This document shows positions 8,633 through 17,321 of a DNA stretch of 32,966 bases, piece after piece. The translations under genes and the position numbers were made by a program. Positions within the stretch are counted from its first letter, which is position 1. Each line of letters starts with the position of its first letter. Under the pieces are notes generated by a model. It ran no database searches, was not told the DNA's origin, and worked only from the letters and a program-made list of their open reading frames with translations. Origin of the DNA: Hyphomonadaceae bacterium (GTDB lineage: Bacteria; Pseudomonadota; Alphaproteobacteria; Caulobacterales; Hyphomonadaceae); NCBI GenBank assembly GCA_030696545.1, contig JAUYSA010000006.1:1-32966 (forward strand), given 5' to 3'.

Positions 8633-9364
8633 TCAGGCCTCGGTCATGACTGTACCGACGATCTTCGCGCGATCCTCGGTGAGTTGATTGGCCAGGGCCG
8701 AGATGTCGCTCACGAAACTCTCGTTGCGACGCGCGACGATGAGACTGTAACCAATGACGTTGCTAATCCTCCGCGCATCGGCGCAGCTACTCGCTGATGG
8801 CGTATCAACAATGGTCAGGTCGAAATCTCGAAGGCAGCGCTCCATCAATATGCCAAAATTCTCGGTCGCCAATAGCTCCTGAGCATTGTTGCCGGAACCT
8901 CCTGAGTACATGACTGAGAGGTTCTCGATGACGTCGACCTGAATGCCCGGGGCCCCTAGGGGGTCCTCGGATGCCAAGCACTGTCGCAAACCAGTCACGT
9001 TGTTAGCCGTCGCGATGAACTGCTCAAGCGCCGGGTGCCGCAGATCACCGTCAACAAGCAGGACCTTCACTCCAATCTGAGCGAGCGCAACCGCGAGATT
9101 GACGGCCGTAAATGACGCACCGACCCCTTCGGTCGCGGCGCAAACAGCAAGACCACGCCGTCCATCGTCCACATGCTGCGCCATAATATAGGTCCGGAGC
9201 GCACGGATGCCTTCAGCCCGAGCCCCCCTTGGATCCGACAGCATCACGACTTCGGACGAAAAAGAATAGGCCCCCAGCCCAACCGGATCCCGTCCGGCCG
9301 GTGGTTCAGACGGCTCGGCCTCCACGTCGGTCTTAACGAGTGTCATCTGCTCCATGCCAGTCAT
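8633..9364 (-). CDS. BY-kinase-like (CpsD/EpsG type) P-loop protein lacking the Walker A lysine
   Basis: A 243-residue cytoplasmic protein of the tyrosine-autokinase/ParA-like family that partners Wzz-type co-polymerases. The order of motifs is normal: a SEVVMLSDPRGARAEGIRALR-type lead-in around 37-57, the Walker A position at 77-85, Walker A' (VDGDLRHPAL) at 104-113 and Walker B (LTIVDTP) at 183-189. However, the Walker A position reads ATEGVGASF: Ala83 stands where the invariant lysine should be (codon GCG, confirmed in the DNA). The C-terminal tyrosine cluster of active BY-kinases is also absent. It may be a regulatory pseudokinase. The ATG overlaps the co-polymerase stop (ATGA, 9361-9364). 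C. crescentus HfsB occupies the equivalent place in its holdfast operon. Confidence 0.85.
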   Translation of the reverse strand: MTGMEQMTLVKTDVEAEPSEPPAGRDPVGLGAYSFSSEVVMLSDPRGARAEGIRALRTYIMAQHVDDGRRGLAVCAATEGVGASFTAVNLAVALAQIGVKVLLVDGDLRHPALEQFIATANNVTGLRQCLASEDPLGAPGIQVDVIENLSVMYSGGSGNNAQELLATENFGILMERCLRDFDLTIVDTPSASSCADARRISNVIGYSLIVARRNESFVSDISALANQLTEDRAKIVGTVMTEA

Positions 9365-10716
9365 GCTTGAGCTACCCTCGTCCCAATCTTGGCGCCCGTG
9401 CGCGGCGAACGCTTAAACCCAGACCACGGGGACTTCCGCGGCTGAGGCGATGCCGCGATAACGGCCAGCACAGGCGCCTGAACGGCATGGGTAAGATCCT
9501 CGATACTGCGAACCCGACGCCCGAACAGTTCCGTGAGCAAGGCTATCAGCACACCAAAAGCGGCGCCGAACCCGAGTGAGCCCATCATTATGAGGGGCAT
9601 GTTCGGAAAAATCGGAGACTGCGGCGTGACGGCGTTGCCGAGCGGCGTAATTCCCGTTTCGCCAATATTGGATTCTAATCGCAAATCTGCAGCGCGGGTT
9701 GAAGCCTTCAGAAACTGCTCGCGACGAACGTCGACTTCAGCTTGCAGGGCCTTCACCTGCTCCAACTTATCACGCTGACCGATCACTTTTGACTTTTGAG
9801 CCTCAAGCAAACCAGCACCCACGCGAGCGGCAGAAGCCGCGGCGCCCGCCGCCGCATTGGAGGCCGATTGTTCCCGTGCCGCCTGGGTTGCAAGGATGGA
9901 TCGCTGCTGCTTCATAGCAATTAGGTCAGGGTGATTGGGTCCGAGGGTACGAGAAGCCTGAGCGATGGCCGCGTCAAGTTGCGCCAATTGCGCCCCAGAC
10001 GGCGTCGGACCGGTAGGCATAACCGCGCCCAGAGCTGGCGCGCCCGCCGACGCTAGGGCGGCTAATCGCGCGCTATCGATGTCGGTCTTGTCATCTTGCA
10101 AGACGATGCCATTCTCGCGCTCAAACGTTGCCTTCGTGGCCTCGGCCGACGCCAAAGCAGCCTTCGCCTTCTCAGCTTGGTCGGTATACCAGGCAGCGGT
10201 CCGGGCGGCCGTCTCGCGACGATAGGCAAGCGTTGAGTCGATATAGGCTTCACGGAGAGCGTCAGCGACCGATCGCGCCACTTCCGGTGAGTTGGCGGTG
10301 TAGGTCAGCTGCATGATGTTGCTGCCCTCGATCAGATTGGCGCTCGTACCATCGATGATCCGCTGCGCAGCCCATCGCTTGAGGTCTCGATCGTCGCCAG
10401 CTGGCCTATTCTGATATTGCGTGAGCAGGTTCGGATCATTCAGCCAACCAAGCTCTTCAACGACTTTTCCCGCCACCCGGTAGTCTTTGATGAGTTCGAT
10501 TTGCGTCCGGGTGTAGGCCTTTGCAAACTGAGGCGATGTCACCTGCCCCGTAACTGGATCGGGCTTCACCAAGTCAAGCATCACCCGCGACTGCCCCTGG
10601 TAGCGTGGAGGCACGATCTGGGTGACTACGAAGGCGCCCACCACGCAGCTGATTGTAGCGGCGATCACGAGCATTCGCCGCGCCCACAGTATTCTTAGAA
10701 ATTGGACGATGCTCAC
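9361..10716 (-). CDS. Wzz/GumC/EpsF-type polysaccharide co-polymerase
   Basis: A 451-residue inner-membrane protein controlling chain length and linking export parts. One membrane helix lies at about residues 15-33, a long periplasmic coiled-coil region at roughly 145-345 (many Ala, Glu, Gln, Lys), and a Pro-rich stretch (TPQSPIFPNMP, 364-374) precedes a second helix at about 375-396, the usual PCP signature. A cytoplasmic tail of about 50 residues (401-451) lacks a kinase domain, which is instead the overlapping downstream gene. Size and the EpsF-like layout fit the exosortase-type exopolysaccharide loci. It starts 24 bases after the OPX stop and belongs to the same minus-strand operon. Confidence 0.92.
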   Translation of the reverse strand: MSIVQFLRILWARRMLVIAATISCVVGAFVVTQIVPPRYQGQSRVMLDLVKPDPVTGQVTSPQFAKAYTRTQIELIKDYRVAGKVVEELGWLNDPNLLTQYQNRPAGDDRDLKRWAAQRIIDGTSANLIEGSNIMQLTYTANSPEVARSVADALREAYIDSTLAYRRETAARTAAWYTDQAEKAKAALASAEATKATFERENGIVLQDDKTDIDSARLAALASAGAPALGAVMPTGPTPSGAQLAQLDAAIAQASRTLGPNHPDLIAMKQQRSILATQAAREQSASNAAAGAAASAARVGAGLLEAQKSKVIGQRDKLEQVKALQAEVDVRREQFLKASTRAADLRLESNIGETGITPLGNAVTPQSPIFPNMPLIMMGSLGFGAAFGVLIALLTELFGRRVRSIEDLTHAVQAPVLAVIAASPQPRKSPWSGFKRSPRTGAKIGTRVAQA

Positions 10717-10740
10717 ATCATACCTCTGGCTTGTCGCCGT

Positions 10741-11601
10741 TTAGAACAGCCGTTCGCCGACTACGATGACGTCACCGGCCTCGACCATGTCGCCCAATCC
10801 TAGTTTGACCTTCTCACCCTTACGAGTGACGGTCACTCGCTTGTCGGACCCCGACGCCGCGAGCCCGCCGCCTCTGGCGATGGCCATGCGCAGCGTCATA
10901 TCAGACAAGAGCGGGAACGAGCCGGGCGAATTAATCTGTCCGCTTATGTAAAATAGGTCGGCGACCGGGCTGAAGATCTTGTCACCTGGCGCAATAACCG
11001 GATCCTGGCTGGAATCGCCGGTCGCCAAAGCCTTCACGGACAGGCGCTGCTCAGGGCCGTTCGTTCGACGCAAAATTACGTAGTCAGCGCCCGTTTCACG
11101 GATACCGCCAACCCGGGCGATGATCTCCGACAAGCGATAGACTCGATCGACCGGCACCAAGCCAGGTGTCCCGACAGCACCTAACACGGTCACATAGCGG
11201 CTCGCATAAGATACTACGTCCACATTGACGATGGGATCGGCGAAATAGCCGCCATCCTGCAGGCTCTTCCGAACTTGGTCGCCGAGTGTGCGAGCCGTCC
11301 GGTCCGCCGCCGGAATCCGCCCTATAAGCGGGAGTTGAATCGTACCATCGCCACCAAGCTTAGCGCGCGTCTTAAAGTCGGCTCTGCCAAGCAAATCCAC
11401 CTCGACGACATCCTCGGGACCGAGGACATAGTCGCTGGACACCGTCGCAATGGGGGGCGACACGGCAGGAACGACCGGAGGGGTCGAAACCGCTGCCGGG
11501 GGCACACCGAGGGCCGGCTGCGACAACGCCGCCGTCGAGGCGACAGCAGCGACACAGAGGCCAGCGACCAAATTTCTACAAATCGCGCGAATGCTGATCA
11601 T
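10741..11601 (-). CDS. Short OPX polysaccharide export protein (Poly_export + SLBB)
   Basis: A 286-residue secreted protein. The ATG at 11601 gives a clean signal peptide (basic start, hydrophobic run LVAGLCVAAVAST, then small residues); a TTG at 11622 would add seven residues. The mature part begins with the Poly_export domain (DYVLGPEDVVEVDLLG, DGTIQLPLIGRI), then SLBB domains (VTVLGAVGTPGLVPV; FYISGQINSPGSFPL). There is no lipobox and no long C-terminal amphipathic helix like that of Wza, so the protein is unlikely to form its own outer-membrane pore. The gene immediately upstream encodes an outer-membrane beta-barrel that could do this. Its position with the co-polymerase and kinase-like genes parallels hfsD-hfsA-hfsB of Caulobacter. 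Confidence 0.9.
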   Translation of the reverse strand: MISIRAICRNLVAGLCVAAVASTAALSQPALGVPPAAVSTPPVVPAVSPPIATVSSDYVLGPEDVVEVDLLGRADFKTRAKLGGDGTIQLPLIGRIPAADRTARTLGDQVRKSLQDGGYFADPIVNVDVVSYASRYVTVLGAVGTPGLVPVDRVYRLSEIIARVGGIRETGADYVILRRTNGPEQRLSVKALATGDSSQDPVIAPGDKIFSPVADLFYISGQINSPGSFPLLSDMTLRMAIARGGGLAASGSDKRVTVTRKGEKVKLGLGDMVEAGDVIVVGERLF

Positions 11602-11618
11602 GTGCTGTGAGCGTGATC

Positions 11619-12818
11619 TCAAAAGGCGACATCGGCAGTCAATCCGACGCGCGTGGTTGAATATTCGAAGGCGTCGACGTCCGCCTCTCGCTCCTCACGG
11701 GTAACATCCAGCCTAAGTGAAGTTCGTTGACTTTGTTTGAAGGTCAAAGAGGCGAACGCTACCTTAGTGCGGGAATCTGTCAGAAGAATGCCCGGAATAT
11801 TGCCCACGCTGGGCCCCTCAGACCTCGAGTCCAAGAACGAGAAGCCGCCCCCTAGTTCAAACCGAGAACTCAACTCATAGCGTGCGCCGAGGCGCACATC
11901 TTCTTGGATGTCGTATAGTTTACCGAGGCTATTCGACGGCACGACACTTCTGGAATAGGTCAGCGTCGTTTCGATTCTGTCAGTCGGACGGAAAACCAGA
12001 TCCCCGCCATAGGTTGGCCCGGAGAAGTCATCAGTCGCGCCCGGTCCCGACCTCAGCGGGTCGACCATTGAATAGGAAAACGAGAGGGTGCCTTGAATAC
12101 GCGCGCCGAGCCGACGCTCAAAGCTGACCCCCAACGCGGTCATATCATAGCCGGGGTTCGATAGCGCCCCTAACAGAGCATCGTATTCAGTCCGTTGTCG
12201 CATCGCGAATACGGTCAGAGTCCCCAAGGTCGGCCGACCGTAGGTCAGGCCAACTTGCCCCGTGGACGTCTCATAGTCGGATTGCGCCTGCACCGCGTTG
12301 CTGTTTGTGGCCCATTCATGACCCGCAGAAAGCGACAAGCCGAGACCGTAACCACGCGAGCAATTGACGTTCAGATTGGCTGACGTCACGTCACGGATGT
12401 TCTCGGGATTTGTCAGGGTCAAGTCCTGCAGGTCGTTCCGAGACCGCGAAAAACCACCCTGAACCGTCCCGACGCAGGGTCCGACCTGACCGTTTAGCCC
12501 AGACCTCAGACTAAGACGATCAGAATTGAGATGATCGTTCTTATTGTAGAAATCGTAGCCCACCGCGCCATTTGCAAAAACGGACTGCCTACTGAGCGGC
12601 CACAAAAGATCAAAGGTCAAGGATGGTGTAAAGATCACGTCTTCCGGTTCAATGCCGCGATCGTTGGCGAGCGCAGTGTTTGATCGCCCAACATTCGAGT
12701 CATGCAGCACAGTCGCACGCGCGCCGAAATCTAGCCGGCGCGTCTCTTGCGCATCGGCGGTCGACGAGAATGCGACCGCTCCGACCATAGCCGCCGCAGC
12801 CCAATATTGCACCGTCAT
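11619..12818 (-). CDS. Outer-membrane beta-barrel protein of the export operon
   Basis: A 399-residue protein. The ATG at 12818 is chosen because GGCGGGGG lies just upstream and because it gives a good signal peptide (AAAAMVGAVAFSSTADA, cut before QE). The rest alternates polar and hydrophobic residues in strand-like segments (e.g. TLTVFAMRQRTEYDALLG, RIQGTLSFSYSMVD, RIETTLTYSRSVV) and ends in Phe (LTADVAF), the usual outer-membrane barrel terminus. Such barrels occur in exosortase/PEP-CTERM and EpsX-type loci. Its stop lies 18 bases upstream of the OPX ATG and overlaps that gene's alternative TTG start. It may be the outer-membrane channel of the exporter. Assignment to a named family was not possible. 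Confidence 0.85.
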   Translation of the reverse strand: MTVQYWAAAAMVGAVAFSSTADAQETRRLDFGARATVLHDSNVGRSNTALANDRGIEPEDVIFTPSLTFDLLWPLSRQSVFANGAVGYDFYNKNDHLNSDRLSLRSGLNGQVGPCVGTVQGGFSRSRNDLQDLTLTNPENIRDVTSANLNVNCSRGYGLGLSLSAGHEWATNSNAVQAQSDYETSTGQVGLTYGRPTLGTLTVFAMRQRTEYDALLGALSNPGYDMTALGVSFERRLGARIQGTLSFSYSMVDPLRSGPGATDDFSGPTYGGDLVFRPTDRIETTLTYSRSVVPSNSLGKLYDIQEDVRLGARYELSSRFELGGGFSFLDSRSEGPSVGNIPGILLTDSRTKVAFASLTFKQSQRTSLRLDVTREEREADVDAFEYSTTRVGLTADVAF

Positions 12819-12985
12819 CCTACCCCCGCCTACAGACACGACTTTTACGCGATACTGATCGGTCAATAGCGCATGATGGTATAAGATGCACACCGGCCAC
12901 CAGATCAACTTTTAGCACTCTACTATAGCGCTGGCGGGTCTCACTGCAAAGACGGCGCCACGCTCAAGAGCCGAAGCTGGAAGAG

Positions 12986-14170
12986 CTATAGGCTCCTGCC
13001 GCTCGCATTGAGGAGCACACGGCGCAGTTCATCCCGATACACTTCCAGCAACGCTTCGACCCGCATCAGCCCGCGGCGTGAGTCAGCAGCCAAGGCGTCC
13101 CTCCTCTCCAGGCAATCGTGAATGAAACTCACCGCGGCTTCGGTATCCGTGCCAGCAACAGGGACCATCCATTTATAATCCAGCATACCGAACAACCCGC
13201 TGAACTTCCGACTGTAGGCGATCGGGACCACTGGAGTGCCGGAGGAAAGGGCGGCGATGCACGCATGCATCCGACCTGCGACCACAAAATCGAGACCTGA
13301 AATGTAGGATTTGGCCTCCGAAGGGCCGGCAAAACTAGGCACGCGAAGCGCTGCTGGAAACTCTGCCGCGATCTTGTCGGTGGCCGCGTCGTCATCGTCC
13401 CAGCCACCATTGGGATGATTGCAATGCGTGAACAGATGGACATCGACATCTCCCCGGGCGAGGAGATCAGCGATCAAGCGGCGCGTTAATACACCATAGT
13501 CCACCGAGAGCCCGAAACGGTTGCTCCCGCACTCAGCCTCGTTCAGGAGCAACGCGGAAACATTAATCCCCACGCGCATCCGCTGCTGGCCTCTGAGCGA
13601 ACTGTTGTCCTCGTATGGCAGGGCAAAGGCGACATCAACCGCCAGGGCTGCATGAGCCTTGGGCGCCAGTTTGCGCACCGCCTCAAGGGACATGGGATCT
13701 CGCGCCACCACGACGCTAGCGCGATTTAGCACCGTCTGAGCCAAGCGGACGTATGGCTGCCTCTCGAAAGGTCCGATGGTCTGCGGAGACAAGACCAATG
13801 GCACCCCCCGCGCGATAGCTATCATCTTCGTGACCCACTGGAAGGCGAAGCGACGGATTCCATAAATGTCGGCGAAGCTATCTCCCGCAGCAATGTCCAA
13901 GACGCAGTCTTGGCCCCCGATCGCCTTCCAGCAGCCCCACGGGCTCAACATCGACTTCGTTGAAATTGCATAGGTCGGCACTACCGCCTCATCCAAATAG
14001 GGCGGGGTGCTTTCACGCGGGCCGAAGATCACGAAGCTCGGCTCCAGTTCAAGCTCTTCGGCGACCGCGCGAACAATGGCGATATTCGCCAAGGTTAAGG
14101 CGCCAACACCTAGGTTGCCCGATCGCGCGGAGTGCCAGAGGAGGCCGATCTTGACGGGCTTAATAGTCAT
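12986..14170 (-). CDS. Polysaccharide pyruvyltransferase family protein
   Basis: A 394-residue cytoplasmic enzyme of the PF04230 family, which transfers pyruvate from phosphoenolpyruvate to sugar residues to form acidic ketals. Visible signatures are the N-terminal NLGVGALTLANI (19-30), SPQTIGPF (128-135), VVVARDPMSLEAV near 153, and the C-terminal GRMHACIAALSSGTPVV (299-315) with YSRKFSGLF after it. No signal peptide is seen. It is the first gene of the minus-strand export operon, 167 bases above the beta-barrel gene. The ATG at 14170 has only a weak GAGAG upstream. Pyruvylation would add negative charge to the polymer. The acceptor sugar cannot be told from sequence. Confidence 0.9.
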   Translation of the reverse strand: MTIKPVKIGLLWHSARSGNLGVGALTLANIAIVRAVAEELELEPSFVIFGPRESTPPYLDEAVVPTYAISTKSMLSPWGCWKAIGGQDCVLDIAAGDSFADIYGIRRFAFQWVTKMIAIARGVPLVLSPQTIGPFERQPYVRLAQTVLNRASVVVARDPMSLEAVRKLAPKAHAALAVDVAFALPYEDNSSLRGQQRMRVGINVSALLLNEAECGSNRFGLSVDYGVLTRRLIADLLARGDVDVHLFTHCNHPNGGWDDDDAATDKIAAEFPAALRVPSFAGPSEAKSYISGLDFVVAGRMHACIAALSSGTPVVPIAYSRKFSGLFGMLDYKWMVPVAGTDTEAAVSFIHDCLERRDALAADSRRGLMRVEALLEVYRDELRRVLLNASGRSL

Positions 14171-14332
14171 TCGGATACGTTTCTCTCAAATACCTGCAAT
14201 AGCTGCACTCGCCGCGCAGCCACGCGAACTCATCGATGGAGGAATGATCTAGGCTCACGCCAAGCGTCAGGCCTATCCGCTCCAACGTAGCCTTCATCAA
14301 TAAGGTTTAACCCCTCACCAATTTGGGCATAC
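14171..14332. other. Gap upstream of the pyruvyltransferase gene
   Basis: No convincing gene here. It should hold the promoter of the minus-strand export operon, but I could not assign -35/-10 boxes. Short open frames on both strands match nothing I recognise. The decayed carrier/thioesterase remnant begins to the right. Confidence 0.4.
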
Positions 14333-14985
14333 ATGACAAGTGTTGCAGGTGGGTTATCCGCCAAGGAGGGTGTCGCTTTAGGTTTAGGTGGGCGGCCTGG
14401 TGCTGCTCGACAAATTGATGCGACAAATCGAAGCCGAATTCGGCCGGCGATTGTCGATACCCCAGGTCTTCCTGGCGCCCGATGTCCGACGCATGACGGC
14501 CTTGCCTGCCGGCGCGTGACGCCTCGATAGGCACGGACCAATCCTTCCTCGGCGTGATCGGTGATCGACTCGCGCTCCTCAAGCGCGAACTCAAACTGCC
14601 GGAGATTGCGGCAGAATGATGTGGTCCATCCGTGAGCGGCAGCCGGAGGAGCCGTACTATCTTGGGAGATGGTGCGCTTCGGCGGTCCTGGGCTATGAGG
14701 CCGCGGAGCAATTGGTTGCCGACGGCCACGAAGTGGGGGCCGTGAATGCGCCGGTCGCGCTCCGCTGTGGACCTATCTGCGAGATCGGTTGCCCCGGCGA
14801 TCCAAAGGTCATCGGATGCGGCCTATCCAATCCAACGCAAAGCTTCACGACTTCACTCCCCCCTGTCGGCGCGCGAACATCTAAGGAGGTTGGGTCGTTC
14901 ACGCGTTGAACCGAGCCCATCGCATCGAGCTGTCGTCGCCAGCGCAAACCCGCACTGCGTTGTAAAGGAATGCCGCTGGTGATCG
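14333..14985 (+). pseudogene. Decayed NRPS-like remnant: carrier (PCP) plus thioesterase pieces
   Basis: No intact gene, but recognisable fragments in different plus frames. From 14388 a frame reads LVLLDKLMRQIEAEFGRR then LSIPQVFLAPDVRRMTAL, which is the second half of a phosphopantetheine carrier domain. The bases just before it read GLGG in another frame (14381-14392), matching the DLGG motif, so a frameshift falls inside the motif and the DSL serine is lost. At 14619 a new frame reads IRERQPEEPYYLGRWCASAV then LGYEAAEQLVADGHEV, matching the core of NRPS-type thioesterases (nucleophile elbow region GGWxxxG). A further piece, PLSAREHLRRLGRSR (about 14865-14910), may be its C-terminal part. 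The pieces face opposite to the flanking genes. Domain assignment is by recall. Confidence 0.65.
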
Positions 14986-14996
14986 GGGGCGGCTGA

Positions 14997-15030
14997 ATAA
15001 AAAAGGGAAGCGGCGTCAGCCGCTCCCCTT
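14997..15030 (-). terminator. Intrinsic terminator of the beta-helix/RTX gene
   Basis: Read on the minus strand, AAGGGGAGCGGC pairs with GCCGCTTCCCTT across a TGAC loop (one A/C mismatch), directly followed by TTTTTTATT. It lies 24 bases after the stop of the beta-helix/RTX gene. This is the clearest rho-independent terminator in the window. Confidence 0.9.
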
Positions 15031-15053
15031 AGCTCCGCGGGGGATTGTCCCGG

Positions 15054-17132
15054 CTAGAGCACAAAGTCCCAAGACGTCAGCGGCGAAGAGGACTGCATGT
15101 TGATCGCGAAGTCTGCCAGCTTGTCGCCGTTGACATCGCCCTCAACCGTGTAGAGCCCCCCATCCTGGAACACCCGCAATTGCCCAGCGACACCGGTGAA
15201 GTTGGCGACGAATGTGAAGGCGTTGTCTGCTCCGCCCGTCACCGCGTCGATACCCCGCAGATCAATGTGGTCGCCTTCCTTCGAGTTGAAGTCGAGGATC
15301 AGGTCGCGACCGTTGAGAGCGACCGCAGAATCGCCCACCGACGTGTAGATGAAGGTATCAGGACCACTGCCGCCTACCAGGGTGTCAGCTCCGCTTCCAC
15401 CGGTAATCCAGTCCCGTTCAGCGCCGCCATTGATGAAGTTGTTGCCAGCATCGCCCTTGATTGTATCGCGGTAGTTCGAACCGATGACGTTGTCGATGTT
15501 GATCAACGTGTCCTTTCCCGCCACCCCAGTGTACTGCTGATCAGCCTGACTGAGATCGATCGACACAGACTCTGAGTTGGTGGCGTAGGAAACGGTGTCG
15601 TTGCCTGTGCCGCCATCGATCACGTCATTGCCCAAACCACCGATCAGCACATCGTCGCCGGCTCCGCCCTGAAGCGTGTCATTGCCAGCGCCGGCGTCAA
15701 TGGTGTCCGCACCAATTCCGCCCGCGTGAAGCTTGCTGGCTGCCCCGTCGATGATCGAATGCCCCGCGTCAGCTCCCTCTGGCTTCCCGTCAGTGGGCGC
15801 ATCAGGAGTGGGAACGGTAGGGCCAGTCTCCACCGTCGGCGGCGTCACAGGCTTTTCGGTCGGGATCTGCTGCGAGACCAACGGCCCTTTGACCACGCCC
15901 GTGATACTATTTGAGCGTTCGGTCAAATGCTCGACGGCGTTATACAGGTAGGTGCCGGCGCCATTGTTCGTAACCGTGACATTGTCGGCCTGCTCAACCC
16001 TGATCCAAGACTTCTTGTCCGCCGAAGACAGCACGACGTTGTCGTCGATCATTAGGTTCCGGGCGCCCGCCACCATGATCCCATTGCCTAGACCACCGAC
16101 GATTTCGTTGCCCGTGATCGTCACATCCACGAAGACGACACCCGTCGTGTCGCGCATGAAGATGCCCTGCATCTGCCCGCCAACACCTTGAGTGATGACG
16201 TTGTCGATGATGACAATGTTGTGGGCCGAGACAGTCGTATTCTTCGACCAGAACTGGATGGCGTCAGGATGATCGCCGTCGGCCGGATAGAAGTTGGTGA
16301 AGGTGTTGCGGGCGATGAGGATGTTCGACGTTCCACCGCCCAAAATCCCGTCCGAACGCATGCTCGTGAAGGAATTGTCCGATATCGTCACGTTGCTGCT
16401 GTCGAGGTGATTGATCCCGTGGGAGAGCTCCTGGAATTTGGAGTTCGTCACACTCACATCCTTGCTTTCGCGGATGAGGAACGCCGACCTGTCATCAGAG
16501 GGATCGTTATTCAGAGAGCCGTGAACGTCCAAGCTCTTAAAGTGAATGTCTTCACTGCCAGTCACTCGGTACGAAAATGAGTCTGTCGGATTCGCATTCG
16601 AGAATTCGAGGTTCTCAAAGCTCAGACCCTTCGCATTCTGGATGTTCAGGCTGGTGATAACAGCCGGATTACCAGGGTCTTGCGATTTGATTGTTACATC
16701 GTTGTCGAACGACAGACTTCGAATGTATATATCTGAGTACGTACCCGGCGCGAGAAGGATCGTGTCCCCGCTCGTAGCTACTTTTAAAGTAGCCGAGAGT
16801 GCTTCTGCGCTCGCCACATAGATGGTCGACATATTCCGGCCCCCAGAACCTGTCCGAGGGGACAGGTTTCCATTATCGAAGACCGCGGATACGTCGATCT
16901 TCGACAATGGATTATGGGTTCCTGAATTTGCGGCCCGCTTAATAAGGCTAGTTAATTTTCCCCGAACGCCCCACGGATCGCTTTGCGCGGACGTCCGCCA
17001 ACTAGGCTGATCTAGCGCGTCACCCCGCCCCCACTGCGCCCCGCCAAAGCCAACCAACGCCAGCCCTAAGACGACCAACGCAGCGACGCGCAGCACCAAC
17101 GTGCGCGCCTTGCCTTTGCCCGTACCCAGCAT
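15054..17132 (-). CDS. Secreted parallel beta-helix protein with RTX calcium-binding C-terminus
   Basis: 692 residues from the ATG at 17132 (GAAGGGG upstream). Residues 11-33 form a hydrophobic signal-like segment, 34-100 are unstructured, 103-415 are repeats typical of right-handed parallel beta-helix polysaccharide lyases/epimerases (SGDTILLAPGTYSD at 121; many NxxITxNxF-type rungs), 422-455 are Pro/Thr-rich linker, and 471-590 hold GGxGxDxxxG calcium-binding repeats. Residues 600-692 resemble the serralysin C-terminal domain used for type I secretion. An internal ATG at 16832 (MSTIYVASAEAL) looks like the usual start of such proteins and would give a 592-residue form without a signal. The likely role is cutting or modifying the exopolysaccharide outside the cell. 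No type I secretion genes are in the window. Confidence 0.88.
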   Translation of the reverse strand: MLGTGKGKARTLVLRVAALVVLGLALVGFGGAQWGRGDALDQPSWRTSAQSDPWGVRGKLTSLIKRAANSGTHNPLSKIDVSAVFDNGNLSPRTGSGGRNMSTIYVASAEALSATLKVATSGDTILLAPGTYSDIYIRSLSFDNDVTIKSQDPGNPAVITSLNIQNAKGLSFENLEFSNANPTDSFSYRVTGSEDIHFKSLDVHGSLNNDPSDDRSAFLIRESKDVSVTNSKFQELSHGINHLDSSNVTISDNSFTSMRSDGILGGGTSNILIARNTFTNFYPADGDHPDAIQFWSKNTTVSAHNIVIIDNVITQGVGGQMQGIFMRDTTGVVFVDVTITGNEIVGGLGNGIMVAGARNLMIDDNVVLSSADKKSWIRVEQADNVTVTNNGAGTYLYNAVEHLTERSNSITGVVKGPLVSQQIPTEKPVTPPTVETGPTVPTPDAPTDGKPEGADAGHSIIDGAASKLHAGGIGADTIDAGAGNDTLQGGAGDDVLIGGLGNDVIDGGTGNDTVSYATNSESVSIDLSQADQQYTGVAGKDTLINIDNVIGSNYRDTIKGDAGNNFINGGAERDWITGGSGADTLVGGSGPDTFIYTSVGDSAVALNGRDLILDFNSKEGDHIDLRGIDAVTGGADNAFTFVANFTGVAGQLRVFQDGGLYTVEGDVNGDKLADFAINMQSSSPLTSWDFVL

Positions 17133-17321
17133 AGATCGCCCCTTCAGAAGCCGTAAATTTTTAACGTGACATCGCCACCGCCAGCGGCCGGGCGTAGCCG
17201 ATGGGCACGCTACAAGAGGTGATCGCGATCATCGTTCTTTTTTCCTTGTCATTGCCATCATTCCTCCACACGAAGCGCCAACACCATGGCCCGATGACGG
17301 AAACACGCTGCGTTAAGGTAG
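17133..17321. promoter_or_regulatory. Divergent intergenic region between the beta-helix/RTX and wzx-like genes
   Basis: 189 bases separating divergent genes, so promoters for both directions are expected here. It contains an AT-rich patch (TTCTTTTTTCCTTGTCATTG) around 17234-17253. I could not assign boxes with confidence. Confidence 0.4.

Noticed and set aside
14230..14541. Minus-strand open frame of 103 codons in the gap
   Set aside because: No recognisable domain; the plus strand of the same bases shows carrier-domain remnants, so the frame is probably incidental.
15471..15726. Repeated GCC/GTC-rich units in the beta-helix/RTX gene as possible DNA repeats
   Set aside because: They encode the glycine/aspartate-rich calcium-binding repeats of the protein and need no separate explanation.
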